A stretch of DNA of 64,000 bases from NCBI RefSeq assembly GCF_963678635.1, contig NC_087063.1, positions 40,934,759 to 40,998,758 on the forward strand, written 5' to 3'. The number at the start of each line of letters is the position of its first letter. Positions within the stretch are counted from its first letter, which is position 1. The position numbers and the translations under genes were made by a program. The notes under the pieces were generated by a model. It made no database searches, was not told the DNA's origin, and saw nothing but the letters and a program-made list of their open reading frames with translations. The stretch comes from Symsagittifera roscoffensis. Its lineage: Eukaryota; Xenacoelomorpha; Acoela; Convolutidae. Positions 31,844 through 47,360 of the stretch are shown piece after piece.

Positions 31844-34400
31844 TTGCTAATTTTGGCAATACTTGTTTTCTGATAATAACAAGTCCTAGGAAAGATAAAT
31901 TTATCTTCATGATGCAGTTTTCCGAAAGGTTTTACCATCTATAGGTCGAACGGTTTTTTTAGTCACTGTTGCGATTTTTCTTTCTCTAATTATTTGTCCT
32001 GATTTTTCAATGGTTGTTCTTGAATATTTTTTTATGTTTGATTAAACTTTAACACGGTGATGATATAAGTTCAAGCATAGATCAACTGATCTCCTGACGA
32101 TTAAATTGAACTGATTTTTTTGTGATTTCGATTTTTCAAGGTGCTTGTTTGCAAGTTTAGTACGGTTGATATTATATCCCGTGTTTTCGGGACACGCATT
32201 GTTTGAACGATTTTATAATCAGATTCCTTTTTTGTGTTGATAATCTCAAAGGAATGTTTTTACCCTACTTTTTTACAAGCTCTTAAGTTTGCTGATTTGG
32301 TCAATATTTGATTTCTGATAATAACTAGTCCTAGGAAAGATAAATTGATCTTCATGACGCAGTTTTCCAAAAGGTTTTACCATATGTAGGTCGAACGGTT
32401 TTTTTTAGTCACTGTTGCGATTTTTCTTGCATGAATTATTTGTGCTGATGTTTCATTGGTTCTTAAATAATTTATGTTTGATTAAACTTTCTAACAGGAT
32501 GATGATATAAATTAAGCATAGATCAACTAATCTCCTGACGATTAAATTGAACTGATTTTTTTCTGATTTTGATTTTTCAAGGTACTTGTTTGCAAGTTTT
32601 TTACGGTTGGAGTTAGTTCCCGTGTTTTCGGGACACTCATTGTTTGAGCGATTTTAAATCAGATTCCATTTTTTTCTGTTGATTTTCTTAGAGGATTGTT
32701 TTTACCCTACTTTTTTACAAGCTCTTAAGTTTGCTGATTTGGGCAATACTTGGTTTCTGATAATAACAAGTCCTAGAAAAGATAAATTGATCTACATGAT
32801 GCAGTTTTCCAAAAGGCTTTACCATATGTAGGTCGAACGGTTTTTTTAGTCACTGTTGCGATTTTTCTTTCACTAATTATTCGTCCTGATTTTTCAATGG
32901 TTGTTTTTAAATATTTTTATGTTTGGTTAAACTTTAACACGGTGATGATATAAATTCAAGCATAGATCAACTGATCTCCTGACGATTAAAATGAACTGAT
33001 TTTTTTCTGATTTTGATTTTTCAAGGTGCTTGTTTGCAAGTTTAGTACGGTTGATATTATATCCCGTGTTTTCGGGACACGCATTGTTTGAACGATTTTA
33101 TAATCAGATTCCTTTTTTGTGTTGATAATCTCAAAGGAATGTTTTTACCCTACTTTTTTACAAGCTCTTAAGTTTGCTAATTTTGGCAATACTTGTTTTC
33201 TGATAATAACAAGTCCTAGGAAAGATAAATTTATCTTCATGATGCAGTTTTCCGAAAGGTTTTACCATCTATAGGTCGAACGGTTTTTTTAGTCACTGTT
33301 GCGATTTTTCTTTATCTAATTATTTGTCCTGATTTTTCAATGGTTGTTCTTGAATATTTTTTTATGTTTGATTAAACTTTAACACGGTGATGATATAAGT
33401 TCAAGCATAGATCAACTGATCTCCTGACGATTAAATTGAACTGATTTTTTTGTGATTTCGACTTTTCAAGGTGCTTGTTTGCAAGTTTAGTACGGTTGAT
33501 ATTATATCCCGTGTTTTCGGGACACGCATTGTTTGAACGATTTTATAATCAGATTCCTTTTTTGTGTTGATAATCTCAAAGGAATGTTTTTACCCTACTT
33601 TTTTACAAGCTCTTAAGTTTGCTGATTTGGTCAATATTTGATTTCTGATAATAACTAGTCCTAGGAAAGATAAATTGATCTTCATGACGCAGTTTTCCAA
33701 AAGGTTTTACCATATGTAGGTCGAACGGTTTTTTTTAGTCACTGTTGCGATTTTTCTTGCATGAATTATTTGTGCTGATGTTTCATTGGTTCTTAAATAA
33801 TTTATGTTTGATTAAACTTTCTAACAGGATGATGATATAAATTAAGCATAGATCAACTAATCTCCTGACGATTAAATTGAACTGATTTTTTTCTGATTTT
33901 GATTTTTCAGGGTACTTGTTTGCAAGTTTTTTACGGTTGGAGTTAGTTCCCGTGTTTTCGGGACACTCATTGTTTGAGCGATTTTAAATCAGATTCCATT
34001 TTTTTCTGTTGATTTTCTTAGAGGATTGTTTTTACCCTACTTTTTTACAAGCTCTTAAGTTTGCTGATTTGGGCAATACTTGGTTTCTGATAATAACAAG
34101 TCCTAGAAAAGATAAATTGATCTTCATGATGCAGTTTTCCAAAAGGCTTTACCATATGTAGGTCGAACGGTTTTTTTAGTCACTGTTGCGATTTTTCTTT
34201 CACTAATTTTTCGTCCTGATTTTTCAATGGTTGTTTTTAAATATTTTTATGTTTGGTTAAACTTTAACACGGTGATGATATAAATTCAAGCATAGATCAA
34301 CTGATCTCCTGACGATTAAAATGAACTGATTTTTTTCTGATTTTGATTTTTCAAGGTACTTGTTTGCAAGTTTAGTACGGTTGATATTATTTCCCGTGTT
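31843..34400 (+). repeat. 1.33-kb higher-order duplication (three monomers)
   Basis: The block beginning AGTTTGCTAATTTTGGCAAT at about 31843 recurs at about 33173, and AAGGTGCTTG at 32141 recurs at 33471; both gaps are 1330 bp. The unit is three monomers long and the copies are almost identical. Confidence 0.85.
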
Positions 34401-36600
34401 TTCGAGACACGCATTGTTTGAACGATTTTATAATCAGATTCCTTTTTTTGGTGTTGATATTCTCAAAGGAATGTTTTTACCCTACTTTTTATAAGCTCTT
34501 AAATTTGCTGATTTGGTCAATATTTGGTTGATGATAATAACGAATCCTAGGAAAGATAAATTGATCTTCATGATTCAGTTTTCCGAAAGGTTTTACCATT
34601 TGTAGGTCGAACGGTTTTTTCAGTCACTGTTAGGATTTTTCTTTCATTAATTATTTGTGCTGATGTTTCAGTGGTTCTTAAATAATTTATGTTTGATTAA
34701 ATTTTCTAACACGATGATGATATAAATTTAGGCATAGATCAACTGATCTCCTGACGGTTAAATTGAACTGATTCTTTTTTTGTGTTTTGATTTTTCAAGG
34801 TACTTGTTTCAAGTTTGTTACGGTTGGAGTTAGTTCCCGTGTTTTCGGGACACTCATTGTTTGAGCGATTTGAAATCAGATTCCATTTTTTTCCTGTTGA
34901 TTTTCTTAGAGGACTGTTTTTACCCTACTTTTTTACAAGCTCTTAACTTTGCTGATTTGGTCAATACTTCTTTTCTGATAATAACAAGTCCTAGAAAAGA
35001 TAAATTGATCTCCATGATTCAGTTTTCCGAAACGGGTTATCATTTGTAGGTCGAACGGTTTTCTTAGTCACTGTTGCGATTTTTCTTTCACTAATTATTT
35101 GTGCTGATGTTTCAGTGGTTCTTAAATAATTTATGTTTGATTAAATTTTCTAACACGATGATGATATAAATTCAAGCATAGATCAACTGATCTCCTGACG
35201 GTTAAATTGAACTGATTCTTTTTTTGTGTTTTGATTTTTCAAGGTACTTGTTTCAAGTTTGTTACGGTTGGAGTTAGTTCCCGTGTTTTCGGGACACTCA
35301 TTGTTTGAGCGATTTTAAATCAGATTCCATTTTTTTCCTGTTGATTTTCTTAGAGGACTGTTTTTTACCCTACTTTTTTACAAGCTCTTAACTTTGCTGA
35401 TTTGGTCAATACTTCTTTTCTGATAATAACAAGTCCTAGAAAAGATAAATTGATCTCCATGATTCAGTTTTCCGAAAGGGGTTATCATTTGTAGGTCGAA
35501 CGGTTTTCTTAGTCACTGTTGCGATTTTTCTTTCACTAATTATTTGTGCTGATGTTTCAGTGGTTCTTAAATAATTTATGTTTGATTAAATTTTCTAACA
35601 CGATGATGATATAAATTCAAGCATAGATCAACTGATCTCCTGACGGTTAAATTGAACTGATTCTTTTTTTGTATTTTGATTTTTCAAGGTACTTGTTTCA
35701 AGTTTGTTACGGTTGGAGTTAGTTCCCGTGTTTTCGGGACACTCATTGTTTGAGCGATTTTAAATCAGATTCCATTTTTTTTCTGTTGATTTTCTTAGAG
35801 GATTGTTTTTACCCTACTTTTTTACAAGCCCTTAAGTTTGCTGATTTGGGCAATACTTGGTTTCTGATAATAACAAGTCCTAGGAAAGTAAATTGATCTT
35901 CATGATGCAGTTTTCCAAAAGGCTTTCCCATATGTAGGTCGAACGGTTTTTTTAAGTCACTTTTGCGATTTTTCTTTCACTGATTATTCGTCCTGATTTT
36001 TCAATGGTTGTTCTTAAATTCTTTTTATGTTTGATTAAACTTTAACACGGTGATGATATAAATTCAAGCATAGATCAACTGATCTCCTGACGTTTAAAAT
36101 GAACTGATTTTTTTTCTGATTTTGATTTTTCAAGGTACTTGTTTGCAAGTTTAGTACGGTTGATATTATTTCCCGTGTTTTCGGGACACGCATTGTTTGA
36201 ACGATTTTATAATCAGATTCCTTTTTTTGCTGTTGATATTCTCAAAGGAATGTTTTTACCCTACTTTTTTACAAGCTCTGAACTTGATGATATGGTCAAT
36301 ACTTGATTTCTGATAATAACAAGTCCTAGGAAAGATAAATTGATCTTCATGATGCAGTTTTCCGAAAGGTTTTACCATTTGTAGGTCGAACGGTTTTCTT
36401 AGTCACTGTTGCGAATTTTCTTTCACTAATTATTTGTGCTGATGTTTCAGTGGTTCTTAAATAATTTATGTTTGATTAAATTTTTTAACACGATGATGAT
36501 ATAAATTCAAGCATAGATCAACTGATCTCTTGACGGTTAAATTGAACTGATTCTTTTTTGTGATTTTGATTTTTCAAGGTACTTGTTTGCAAGTTTGTTA
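34400..36600 (+). repeat. monomeric stretch, period 444-445 bp
   Basis: TACTTGTTTCAAGTTTGTTA, which lacks the usual GC after TTT, occurs at 34801, 35245 and 35690. This gives a simple head-to-tail period of 444-445 bp rather than dimers. It is a small local burst of a single monomer type. Confidence 0.85.
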
Positions 36601-39600
36601 CGGTTGGAGTTAGTTCCCGTGTTTTTGGGACACTCATTGTTTGAGCGATTTTAAATCAGATTCCATTTTTTTCTGTTGATTTTCTTAGAAGATTGTTTTT
36701 ACCCTACTTTTTTACAAGCTCTTAAGTTTGCTGATTTGGGCAATACTTGGTTTCTGATAATAACAGGTCCTAGGAAAGATAAATTGATCTTCATGATGCA
36801 GTTTTGCAAAAGGCTTTACCATATGTAGGTCGAACGGTTTTTTCAGTCACTGTTGCGATTTTTCTTTCACTAATTATTCATCCTGATTTTTCAATGGTTC
36901 TTAAATATTTTTTTATGTTTGATCAAACTTTAACACGGTGATGATATAAATTCAAGCATAGATCAACTGATCTCCTGACGATTAAAATGAACTGATTTTT
37001 TTTCTGATTTTGATTTTTAAAGGTACTTGTTTGCAAGTTTAGTACGGTTGATATTATTTCCCGTGTTTTCGGGACACGCATTGTTTGAACGATTTTATAA
37101 TCAGATTCCTCTTTTTGGTGTTGATATTCTCAAAGGAATGTTTTTACCCTTCTTTTTTACAAGCTCTTAAGTTTGATGATTTGGTCAATACTTGATTTCT
37201 GATAATAAGAAGTCCTAGGAAAGATAAATTGATCTTCATGATGCAGTTATCCGAAAAGTTTTACCATTTGTAGGTCGAACGGTTTTTTTAGTCACTGTTG
37301 CGATTTTTCTTTCACTAATTATTTGTGCTGATGTTTCAGTGGTTCTTAAATATTTTATGTTTGATTAAATTTTCGAAAACGATGATGATATAAATTCAAG
37401 CATAGATCAACTGATCTCCTGACGGTTAAATTGAACTGATTCTTTTTTTGTGATTTTGATTTTTCAAGGTACTTGTTTGCAAGTTTGTTACGGTTGGAGT
37501 TAGTTCCCGTGTTTTCGAGACGCTCATTGTTTGAGCGATTTTAAATCAGATTCCATTTTTATTCTGTTGATTTTCTTAGCGGATTGTTTTTACCCTTCTT
37601 TTTTACAAGCTCTTAAGTTTGCTGATTTGGGCATTACTTAGTTTCTGATAATAACAGGTCCTAGGAAAGATAAATTGATCTTCATGATGCAGTTTTGCAA
37701 AAGGCTTTACCATATGTAGGTCGAACGGTTTTTTCAGTCACTGTTGCGATTTTTCTTTCACTAATTATTCATCCTGATTTTTCAATGGTTCTTAAATATT
37801 TTTTTATGTTTGATCAAACTTTAACACGGTGATGATATAAATTCAAGCATAGATCAACTGATCTCCTGACGATTAAAATGAACTGATTTTTTTTCTGATT
37901 TTGATTTTTAAAGGTACTTGTTTGCAAGTTTAGTACGGTTGATATTATTTCCCGTGTTTTCGGGACACGCATTGTTTGAACGATTTTATAATCAGATTCC
38001 TCTTTTTGGTGTTGATATTCTCAAAGGAATGTTTTTACCCTTCTTTTTTACAAGCACTTAAGTTTGATGATTTGGTCAATACTTGATTTCTGATAATAAC
38101 AAGTCCTAGGAAAGATAAATTGATCTTCATGATGCAGTTATCCGAAAAGTTTTACCATTTGTAGGTCGAACGGTTTTTTAGTCACTGTTGCGATTTTTCT
38201 TTCACTAATTATTTGTGCTGATGTTTCAGTGGTTCTTAAATATTTTATGTTTGATTAAATTTTCTAAAACGATGATGATATAAATTCAAGCATAGATCAA
38301 CTGATCTCCTGACGGTTAAATTGAACTGATTCTTTTTTTGTGATTTTGATTTTTCAAGGTACTTGTTTGCAAGTTTGTTACGGTTGGAATTAGTTCCCGT
38401 GTTTTCGAGACGCTCATTGTTTGAGCGATTTTAAATCAGATTCCATTTTTATTCTGTTGATTTTCTTAGCGGATTGTTTTTACCCTTCTTTTTTACAAGC
38501 TCTTAAGTTTGCTGATTTGGGCATTACTTAGTTTCTGATAATAACAAGTCCTAGGAAAGATAAATTGATCTTCATGATGCAGTTTTCCAAAAGGCTTTAC
38601 CATATGTAGGTCGAACGGTTTTTTAGTCACTGTTGCGATTTTTCTTTCTTTAATTATTCGTCCTGATTTTTCGATGGTTGTTCTTAAATATTTTTTGTTT
38701 GATTAAACTTTAACAATGTGATGATATAATTTCAAGCATAGATCAGCTGATCTCCTGACGATTAAAATGAACTGATTTTTTTTCTGATTTTGATTTTTCA
38801 AGGTACTTGTTTGCAAGTTTAGTACGGTTGATATTTTTTCCCGTGTTTTCGGGACACGCATTGTTTGAACGATTCTATAATCAGATTCCTTTTTTTGGTG
38901 TTGATATTCTCAAAGGAATGTTTTTACCCTACTTTTTTACAAGCATTTAAGTTTGATGATTTGGTCAATACTTGATTTCTGATAATAACAAGTCCTAGGA
39001 AAGATAAATTGATCTTCATGATGCAGTTTTCCGAAAGGTTTTACCATTTGTAGGTCGAACGGTTTTCTTAGTCACTGTTGCGATTTTTCTTTTTTTAATT
39101 ATTCGTCCTGATTTTTCAATGGTTGTTCTTAAATATTTTTTATGTTTGATTAAACTTTAACACGGTGATGATATAAATTCAAGCATAGATCAACTGATCT
39201 CCTGACGATTAAAATGAACTGATTCTTTTTGTGATTTTGATTTTTCAAGGTACTTGTTTGCAAGTTTGTTACGGTTGGAGTTAGTTCCCGTGTTTTCGGG
39301 ACACTCATTGTTTGAGCGATTTTAAATCAGATTTCATTTTTTTTCTGTTGATTTTCTTAGAAGATTGTTTTTACCCTACTTTTTTACAAGTTCTTAAGTT
39401 TGATGATTTGGTCAATACTTGATTTCTGATAACAACAAGTCGTAGGAAAGATAAATTGATCTTCATGATGCAGTTTTCCGAAAGGTTTTACCATTTGTAG
39501 ATCGAACGGTTTTCTTAGTCACTGTTGCGATTTTTCTTTCACTAATTATTTGTGCTGATGTTTCAGTGGTTCTTAAATAATTTATGTTTGATTAAAATTT

Positions 39601-42040
39601 CTAACACGATGATGATATAAATTCAAGCATAGATCAACTGATCTCCTGACGGTTAATTTGAACTGATTCTTTTTGTGATTTTGATTTTTCAAGGTACTTG
39701 TTTGCTAGTTTCTTACGGTTGGAGTTAGTTCCCGTGTTTTCGGGACACTCATTGTTTGAGCGATTTTAAATCAGATTCCATTTTTTTTCTGTTGATTTTC
39801 TTAGAGGATTGTTTTACCCTACTTTTTTACAAGCTCTTAAGTTTGCTGATTTGGGCAATACTTGGTTTTTGATAATAGCAAGTCCTAGGAAAGATAAATT
39901 GATCTTCATGATGCAGTTTTCCAATGGCTTTACCATATGTAGGTCGAACGGTTTTTTTTTGTCACTGTTGCGATTTTTCTTTCACTAATTATTCGTCCTG
40001 ATTTTTCAATGGTCGTTCTTAAATATTTTTTATGTTTGATTAAACTTTAACACGGTGATGATATAAATTCAAGCATAGATCAACTGATCTACTGACGATT
40101 AAAATGAACTGATTTTTTCTGATTTTGATTTTTCAAGGTACTTGTTTGCAATTTTAGTACGGTTGATATTATTTCCCGTGTTTTCGGGTCACGCATTGTT
40201 TGAACGATTTTTTAATCAGATTCCTTTTTTTGATGTTGATATTCTCAAAGGAATGTTTTTACCCTACTTTTTTTACAAGCTCTTAATTTTGATGATTTGG
40301 TCAATACTTGATTTCTGATAATAACAAGTCCTAGGAAAGATAAATTGATCTTCATGCTGCAGTTTTCCAAAAGGCTTTACCATATGTAGGTCGAACGGTT
40401 TTTTTAGTCACTGTTGCGATTTTTCTTTCACTAATTATTTGTGCTGATGTTTCAGTGGTTCTTAAATAATTTATGTTTGATTAAATTTTCTAACACGATG
40501 ATGATATAAATTCAAGCATAGATCAACTGATCTCCTGACGATTAATTTGGACTGATTCTTTTTGTGACTTTGATTTTTCAAGGTACTTGTTTGCTAGCTT
40601 GTTACGGTTGGAGTTAGTTCCCGTGTTTTCGGGACACTCATTGTTTGAGCGATTTTAAATCAGATTCCATTTTTTTTCTGTTGATTTTCTTAGAGGAATG
40701 TTTTTACCCTACTTTTTTACAAGCTCTTAAGTTTGCTGATGTGGGCAATACTTGGTTTCTGATAATAACAAGTCCTAGGAAAGATAAATTGATCTTCATG
40801 ATGCAGTTTTCCAAAAGGCTTTACCATATGTAGGTCGAACGGTTTTTTTAGTCACTGTTGCGATTTTTCTTTCACTAATTATTCGTCCTGATTTTTCAAT
40901 GGTTGTTCTTAATTATTTTTCATGTTTGATTAAACTTTAACAAGGTGATGATATAAATTCAAGCATAGATCAACTGATCTCCTGACGATTAAAATGAACT
41001 GATTTTTTTCTGATTTTGATTTTTCAAGGTACTTGTTTGCAAGTTTAGTACGGTTGATATTATTTCCCGTGTTTTCGGGACACGCATTGTTTAAACGATT
41101 TTATAATCAGATTCCTTTTTTTGATGTTGATATTCTCAAAGGAATGTTTTAACCCTACTTTTTTACAATTTCTTAAGTTTGATGATTTGGTCAATATTTG
41201 ATTTCTGATAATAACAAGTCCTAGGAAAGATAAATTGATCTTCATGATGCAGTTTTCCGAAAGGTTTTACCATGTGTAGTTCGAACGGTTTTTTTTAGTC
41301 ACTGTTGCGATTTTTCTTTCGCTAATTATTTGTGCTGATGTTTCATTGGTTCTTAAATAATTTATGTTTGATTAAATTTTCTAAGACGATGATGATATAA
41401 ATTCAAGCATAGATCAACTGATCTCCTGACGGTTAAATTGAACTGATTCTTTTTTTGTGCTTTTGATTTTTCAAGGTACTTGTTTGCAAGTTTTTTACGG
41501 TTGGAGTTAGTTCCCGTGTTTTCGGGACACTCATTGTTTGAGCGATTTTAAATCAGAATCCATTTTTTTCTGTTGATTTTCTTAGAGGATTATTTTTACC
41601 CTACTTTTTTTACAAGGTATTAAGTTTGCTGATTTGGGCAATACTTGGTTTCTGATAATAACAAGTCCTAGGAAAGATAAATTGATCTTCATGATGCAGT
41701 TTTCCAAAAGGCTATACCATATGTAGGTCGAACGGTTTTTTTTAGTCACTGTTGCGATTTTTCTTTCACTACTTATTCGTCCTGATTTTTCAATGGTTGT
41801 TCTTAAATATTTTTTATGTTTGATTAAACTTTAACACGGTGATGATATAAAATCAAGCATAGATCAACTGATCTTCTGACGATTAAAATGAACTGATTTT
41901 TTTTCTGATTTTGATTTTTTCATGGTACTTGTTTGCAAGTTTAGTACGTTTGATATTATTTCCCGTGTTTTCGGGACACGCATTGTTTGAACGATTTTAT
42001 AATCAGATTCCTTTTTTGGTGTTGATATTCTCAAAGGAAT
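36600..42040 (+). repeat. 446-bp monomers in A/B alternation (about 0.89-kb dimers)
   Basis: Type A monomers carry GTTGGAGTTAGTTCCCG, GGGACACTCATTG and GCTGATTTGGGCAATACTTG; type B carry GTTGATATTATTTCCCG, GGGACACGCATTG and GATGATTTGGTCAATACTTG. They mostly alternate. A pair of near-identical 0.89-kb dimers lies at about 36600-38500, marked by AATAACAGGTCCTAGG in both. Confidence 0.85.
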
Positions 42041-44716
42041 GTTTTTACCCTACTTTTTTACAAGCTCTTATATTTGATGATTTGGTCAATACTTGATTTC
42101 TGATAATAACAAGTCCTAGGAAAGATAAATTGATCTTCATGATGCAGTTTTCCGAAAGGTTTTACCATTTGTAGGTCGAACGGTTTTCTTAGTCACTGTT
42201 GCGATTTTTCTTTCACTTATTGTTTGTGCTGATGTTTCAGTGGTTCTTAAATAATTTATGTTTGATTAAGTTTTCTAACACGATGATGATATAATTTCAA
42301 GCATAGGTCAACTGATCTCCTGACGGTTAAATTGAACTGATTCTTTTTTTGTGATTTTGATTTTTCAAGGTACTTGTTGGCAACTTTGTTACGGTGGGAG
42401 TTAGTTCCCGTGTTTTCGGGACACTCATTGTTTGAGCGATTTTAAATCAGATTCCGTTTTTTTCTGTTGATTTTCTTAGAGGATTGTTTTTACCCTACTT
42501 TTTTTAAGCTCTTAAGTTTGCTGATTTGGTCAATACTTGGTTTCTGATAATAACAAGTCCTAGGAAAGATAAATTGATCTTCATGATGCAGTTTTCCAAA
42601 AGGCTTTACCATATGTAGGTCGAACGGTTTTTTTAGTCACTGTTGCGATTTTTCATTCTCTAATTATTCGTCCTGATTTTTCAATGGTTGTTCTTAAATA
42701 TTTTTTATATTTGATTAAACTTTCAGACGGTGATGATATAAATTCAAGCATAGATCAACTGATCTCCTGACGATTAAATTGAACTGATTTTTTTTTTCTG
42801 ATTTTTATTTTTTAAGGTACTTGTTTGCAAGTTTAGTACGGTTGATATTATTTCCCGTGTTTTCGGGACACGCATTGTTTGAACGATTTTTTAATCAGAT
42901 TCCTTTTTTTGGTGTTGATATTCTCAAAGGAATGTTTTTACCCTACTTTTTTACAAGCGCTTATATTTGATGATTTGGTCAATACTTGATTTCTGATAAT
43001 AACAAGTCCTAGGAAAGATAAATTGATCTTCATGATGCAGTTTTCCAAAGGTTTTACCATTTGTAGGTCGAACGGTTTTCTTAGTCACTGTTGCGATTTT
43101 TCTTTCACTTATTGTTTGTGCTGATGTTTCAGTGGTTCTTAAATAATTTATGTTTGATTAAACTTTCTAACACGATGATGATATAAATTCAAGCATAGAT
43201 CAACTGATCTCCTGACGATTAAATTGAACTGATTTTTTTGTGATTTTGATTTTTCTAGGTACTTGTTTGCAAGTTTAGTACGTTTGATATTATTTCCCGT
43301 GTTTTTGGGACACGCATTGTTTGAACGATTTTATAATCAGATTCCTTTTTTTGGTGTTGATATTCTCAAAGGAATGTTTTAACCCTACTTTTTTACAAGC
43401 TCTTATATTTGATGATTTGGTCAATACTTGATTTCTGATAATAACAAGTCCTAGGAAAGATAAACTGATCTTCATGATGCGGTTTTCCGAAAGGTTTTAC
43501 CATTTGTAGGTCGAACGGTTTTCTTAGTCACTGTTGCGATTTTTCTTTCGCTAATAATTTGTGCTGATGTTTCAGTGGTTCTTAAATAATTTATGTTTGA
43601 TTAAGTTTTCTAACACGATGATGATATAATTTCAAGCATAGGTCAACTGATCTCCTGACGGTTAAATTGAACTGATTCTTTTTTTGTGATTTTGATTTAT
43701 CAAGGTACTTGTTTGCAACTTTGTTACGGTTGGAGTTAGTTCCCGTGTTTTCGGGACACTCATTGTTTGAGCGATTTTAAATCAGATTCCGTTTTTTTCT
43801 GTTGATTTTCTTAGAGGATTTTTTTTACCCTACTTTTTTTAAGCTCTTAAGTTTGCTGATTTGGGCAATACTTGGTTTCTGATAATAACAAGTCCTAGGA
43901 AAGATAAATTGATCTTCATGATGCAGTTTTCCAAAAGGCTTTACCATATGTAGGTCGAACGGTTTTTTTAGTCACTGTTGCGATTTTTCATTCACTAATT
44001 ATTCGTCCTGATTTTTCAATGGTTGTTCTTAAATATTTTTTATATTTGATTAAACTTTAAGACGGTGATGATATAAATTCAAGCATAGATCAACTGATCT
44101 CCTGACGATTAAATTGAACTGATTTTTTTTTTCTGTTTTTTTAATTTTTTAAGGTACTTGTTTGCAAGTTTAGTACGGTTGATATTATTTCCCGTGTTTT
44201 CGGGACACGCATTGTTTGAACGATTTTATCATCAGATTCCTTTTTTTGGTGTTGATATTCTCAAAGAAATGTTTTAACCCTACTTTTTTACAAGCTCTTA
44301 AATTTGATGATTTGGTCAATACTTGATTTCTGATAATAACAAGTCCTAGGAAAGATAAACTGATCTTCATGATGCGGTTTTCCGAAAGGTTTTACCATTT
44401 GTAGGTCGAACGGTTTTCTTAGTCACTGTTGCGATTTTTCTTTCGCTAATAATTTGTGCTGATGTTTCAGTGGTTCTTAAATAATTTATGTTTGATTAAA
44501 TTTTCTAACACGATGATGATATAAATTCAAGCATAGATCAACTGATCTCCTGACACTTAAATTGAACTGATTCTTTTTTTGTGATTTTGATTTTTCAAGG
44601 TACTTGTTTGCAAGTTTAGTACGGTTGATATTATTTCCCATGTTTTCGGGACACGCATTGTTTGAACGATTTTATCATCAGATTCCTTTTTTTGGTGTTG
44701 ATATTCTCAAAGGAAT
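42040..44716 (+). repeat. 2.68-kb higher-order unit (six monomers), copy 1
   Basis: GCATAGGTCAACTGATC at 42301 recurs at 44978 (2677 bp), and the same words at 43636 recur at 46312 (2676 bp). The two copies look almost identical throughout. Boundaries are approximate because every monomer is similar. Confidence 0.85.
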
Positions 44717-47360
44717 GTTTTTACCCTACTTTTTTACAAGCTCTTATATTTGATGATTTGGTCAATACTTGATTTCTGATAATAACAAGTCCTAGGAAAG
44801 ATAAATTGATCTTCATGATGCAGTTTTCCGAAAGGTTTTACCATTTGTAGGTCGAACGGTTTTCTTAGTCACTGTTGCGATTTTTCTTTCACTTATTGTT
44901 TGTGCTGATGTTTCAGTGGTTCTTAAATAATTTATGTTTGATTAAGTTTTCTAACACGATGATGATATAATTTCAAGCATAGGTCAACTGATCTCCTGAC
45001 GGTTAAATTGAACTGATTCTTTTTTTGTGATTTTGATTTTTCAAGGTACTTGTTGGCAACTTTGTTACGGTGGGAGTTAGTTCCCGTGTTTTCGGGACAC
45101 TCATTGTTTGAGCGATTTTAAATCAGATTCCGTTTTTTTCTGTTGATTTTCTTAGAGGATTGTTTTTACCCTACTTTTTTTAAGCTCTTAAGTTTGCTGA
45201 TTTGGTCAATACTTGGTTTCTGATAATAACAAGTCCTAGGAAAGATAAATTGATCTTCATGATGCAGTTTTCCAAAAGGCTTTACCATATGTAGGTCGAA
45301 CGGTTTTTTTAGTCACTGTTGCGATTTTTCATTCTCTAATTATTCGTCCTGATTTTTCAATGGTTGTTCTTAAATATTTTTTATATTTGATTAAACTTTC
45401 AGACGGTGATGATATAAATTCAAGCATAGATCAACTGATCTCCTGACGATTAAATTGAACTGATTTTTTTTTTCTGATTTTTATTTTTTAAGGTACTTGT
45501 TTGCAAGTTTAGTACGGTTGATATTATTTCCCGTGTTTTCGGGACACGCATTGTTTGAACGATTTTTTAATCAGATTCCTTTTTTTGGTGTTGATATTCT
45601 CAAAGGAATGTTTTTACCCTACTTTTTTACAAGCGCTTATATTTGATGATTTGGTCAATACTTGATTTCTGATAATAACAAGTCCTAGGAAAGATAAATT
45701 GATCTTCATGATGCAGTTTTCCAAAGGTTTTACCATTTGTAGGTCGAACGGTTTTCTTAGTCACTGTTGCGATTTTTCTTTCACTTATTGTTTGTGCTGA
45801 TGTTTCAGTGGTTCTTAAATAATTTATGTTTGATTAAACTTTCTAACACGATGATGATATAAATTCAAGCATAGATCAACTGATCTCCTGACGATTAAAT
45901 TGAACTGATTTTTTTGTGATTTTGATTTTTCTAGGTACTTGTTTGCAAGTTTAGTACGTTTGATATTATTTCCCGTGTTTTTGGGACACGCATTGTTTGA
46001 ACGATTTTATAATCAGATTCCTTTTTTTGGTGTTGATATTCTCAAAGGAATGTTTTAACCCTACTTTTTTACAAGCTCTTATATTTGATGATTTGGTCAA
46101 TACTTGATTTCTGATAATAACAAGTCCTAGGAAAGATAAACTGATCTTCATGATGCGGTTTTCCGAAAGGTTTTACCATTTGTAGGTCGAACGGTTTTCT
46201 TAGTCACTGTTGCGATTTTTCTTTCGCTAATAATTTGTGCTGATGTTTCAGTGGTTCTTAAATAATTTATGTTTGATTAAGTTTTCTAACACGATGATGA
46301 TATAATTTCAAGCATAGGTCAACTGATCTCCTGACGGTTAAATTGAACTGATTCTTTTTTTGTGATTTTGATTTATCAAGGTACTTGTTTGCAACTTTGT
46401 TACGGTTGGAGTTAGTTCCCGTGTTTTCGGGACACTCATTGTTTGAGCGATTTTAAATCAGATTCCGTTTTTTTCTGTTGATTTTCTTAGAGGATTTTTT
46501 TTACCCTACTTTTTTTAAGCTCTTAAGTTTGCTGATTTGGGCAATACTTGGTTTCTGATAATAACAAGTCCTAGGAAAGATAAATTGATCTTCATGATGC
46601 AGTTTTCCAAAAGGCTTTACCATATGTAGGTCGAACGGTTTTTTTAGTCACTGTTGCGATTTTTCATTCACTAATTATTCGTCCTGATTTTTCAATGGTT
46701 GTTCTTAAATATTTTTTATATTTGATTAAACTTTAAGACGGTGATGATATAAATTCAAGCATAGATCAACTGATCTCCTGACGATTAAATTGAACTGATT
46801 TTTTTTTTCTGTTTTTTTAATTTTTTAAGGTACTTGTTTGCAAGTTTAGTACGGTTGATATTATTTCCCGTGTTTTCGGGACACGCATTGTTTGAACGAT
46901 TTTATCATCAGATTCCTTTTTTTGGTGTTGATATTCTCAAAGAAATGTTTTAACCCTACTTTTTTACAAGCTCTTAAATTTGATGATTTGGTCAATACTT
47001 GATTTCTGATAATAACAAGTCCTAGGAAAGATAAACTGATCTTCATGATGCGGTTTTCCGAAAGGTTTTACCATTTGTAGGTCGAACGGTTTTCTTAGTC
47101 ACTGTTGCGATTTTTCTTTCGCTAATAATTTGTGCTGATGTTTCAGTGGTTCTTAAATAATTTATGTTTGATTAAATTTTCTAACACGATGATGATATAA
47201 ATTCAAGCATAGATCAACTGATCTCCTGACACTTAAATTGAACTGATTCTTTTTTTGTGATTTTGATTTTTCAAGGTACTTGTTTGCAAGTTTAGTACGG
47301 TTGATATTATTTCCCATGTTTTCGGGACACGCACTGTTTGAACGATTTTAATAATCAGAT
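44717..47360 (+). repeat. 2.68-kb higher-order unit (six monomers), copy 2
   Basis: This is the second copy of the six-monomer block. It ends near 47360, where the sequence changes from GATTTTATCATCAG to GATTTTAATAATCAG. Such high identity points to recent unequal exchange, or to an assembly duplication. Confidence 0.85.
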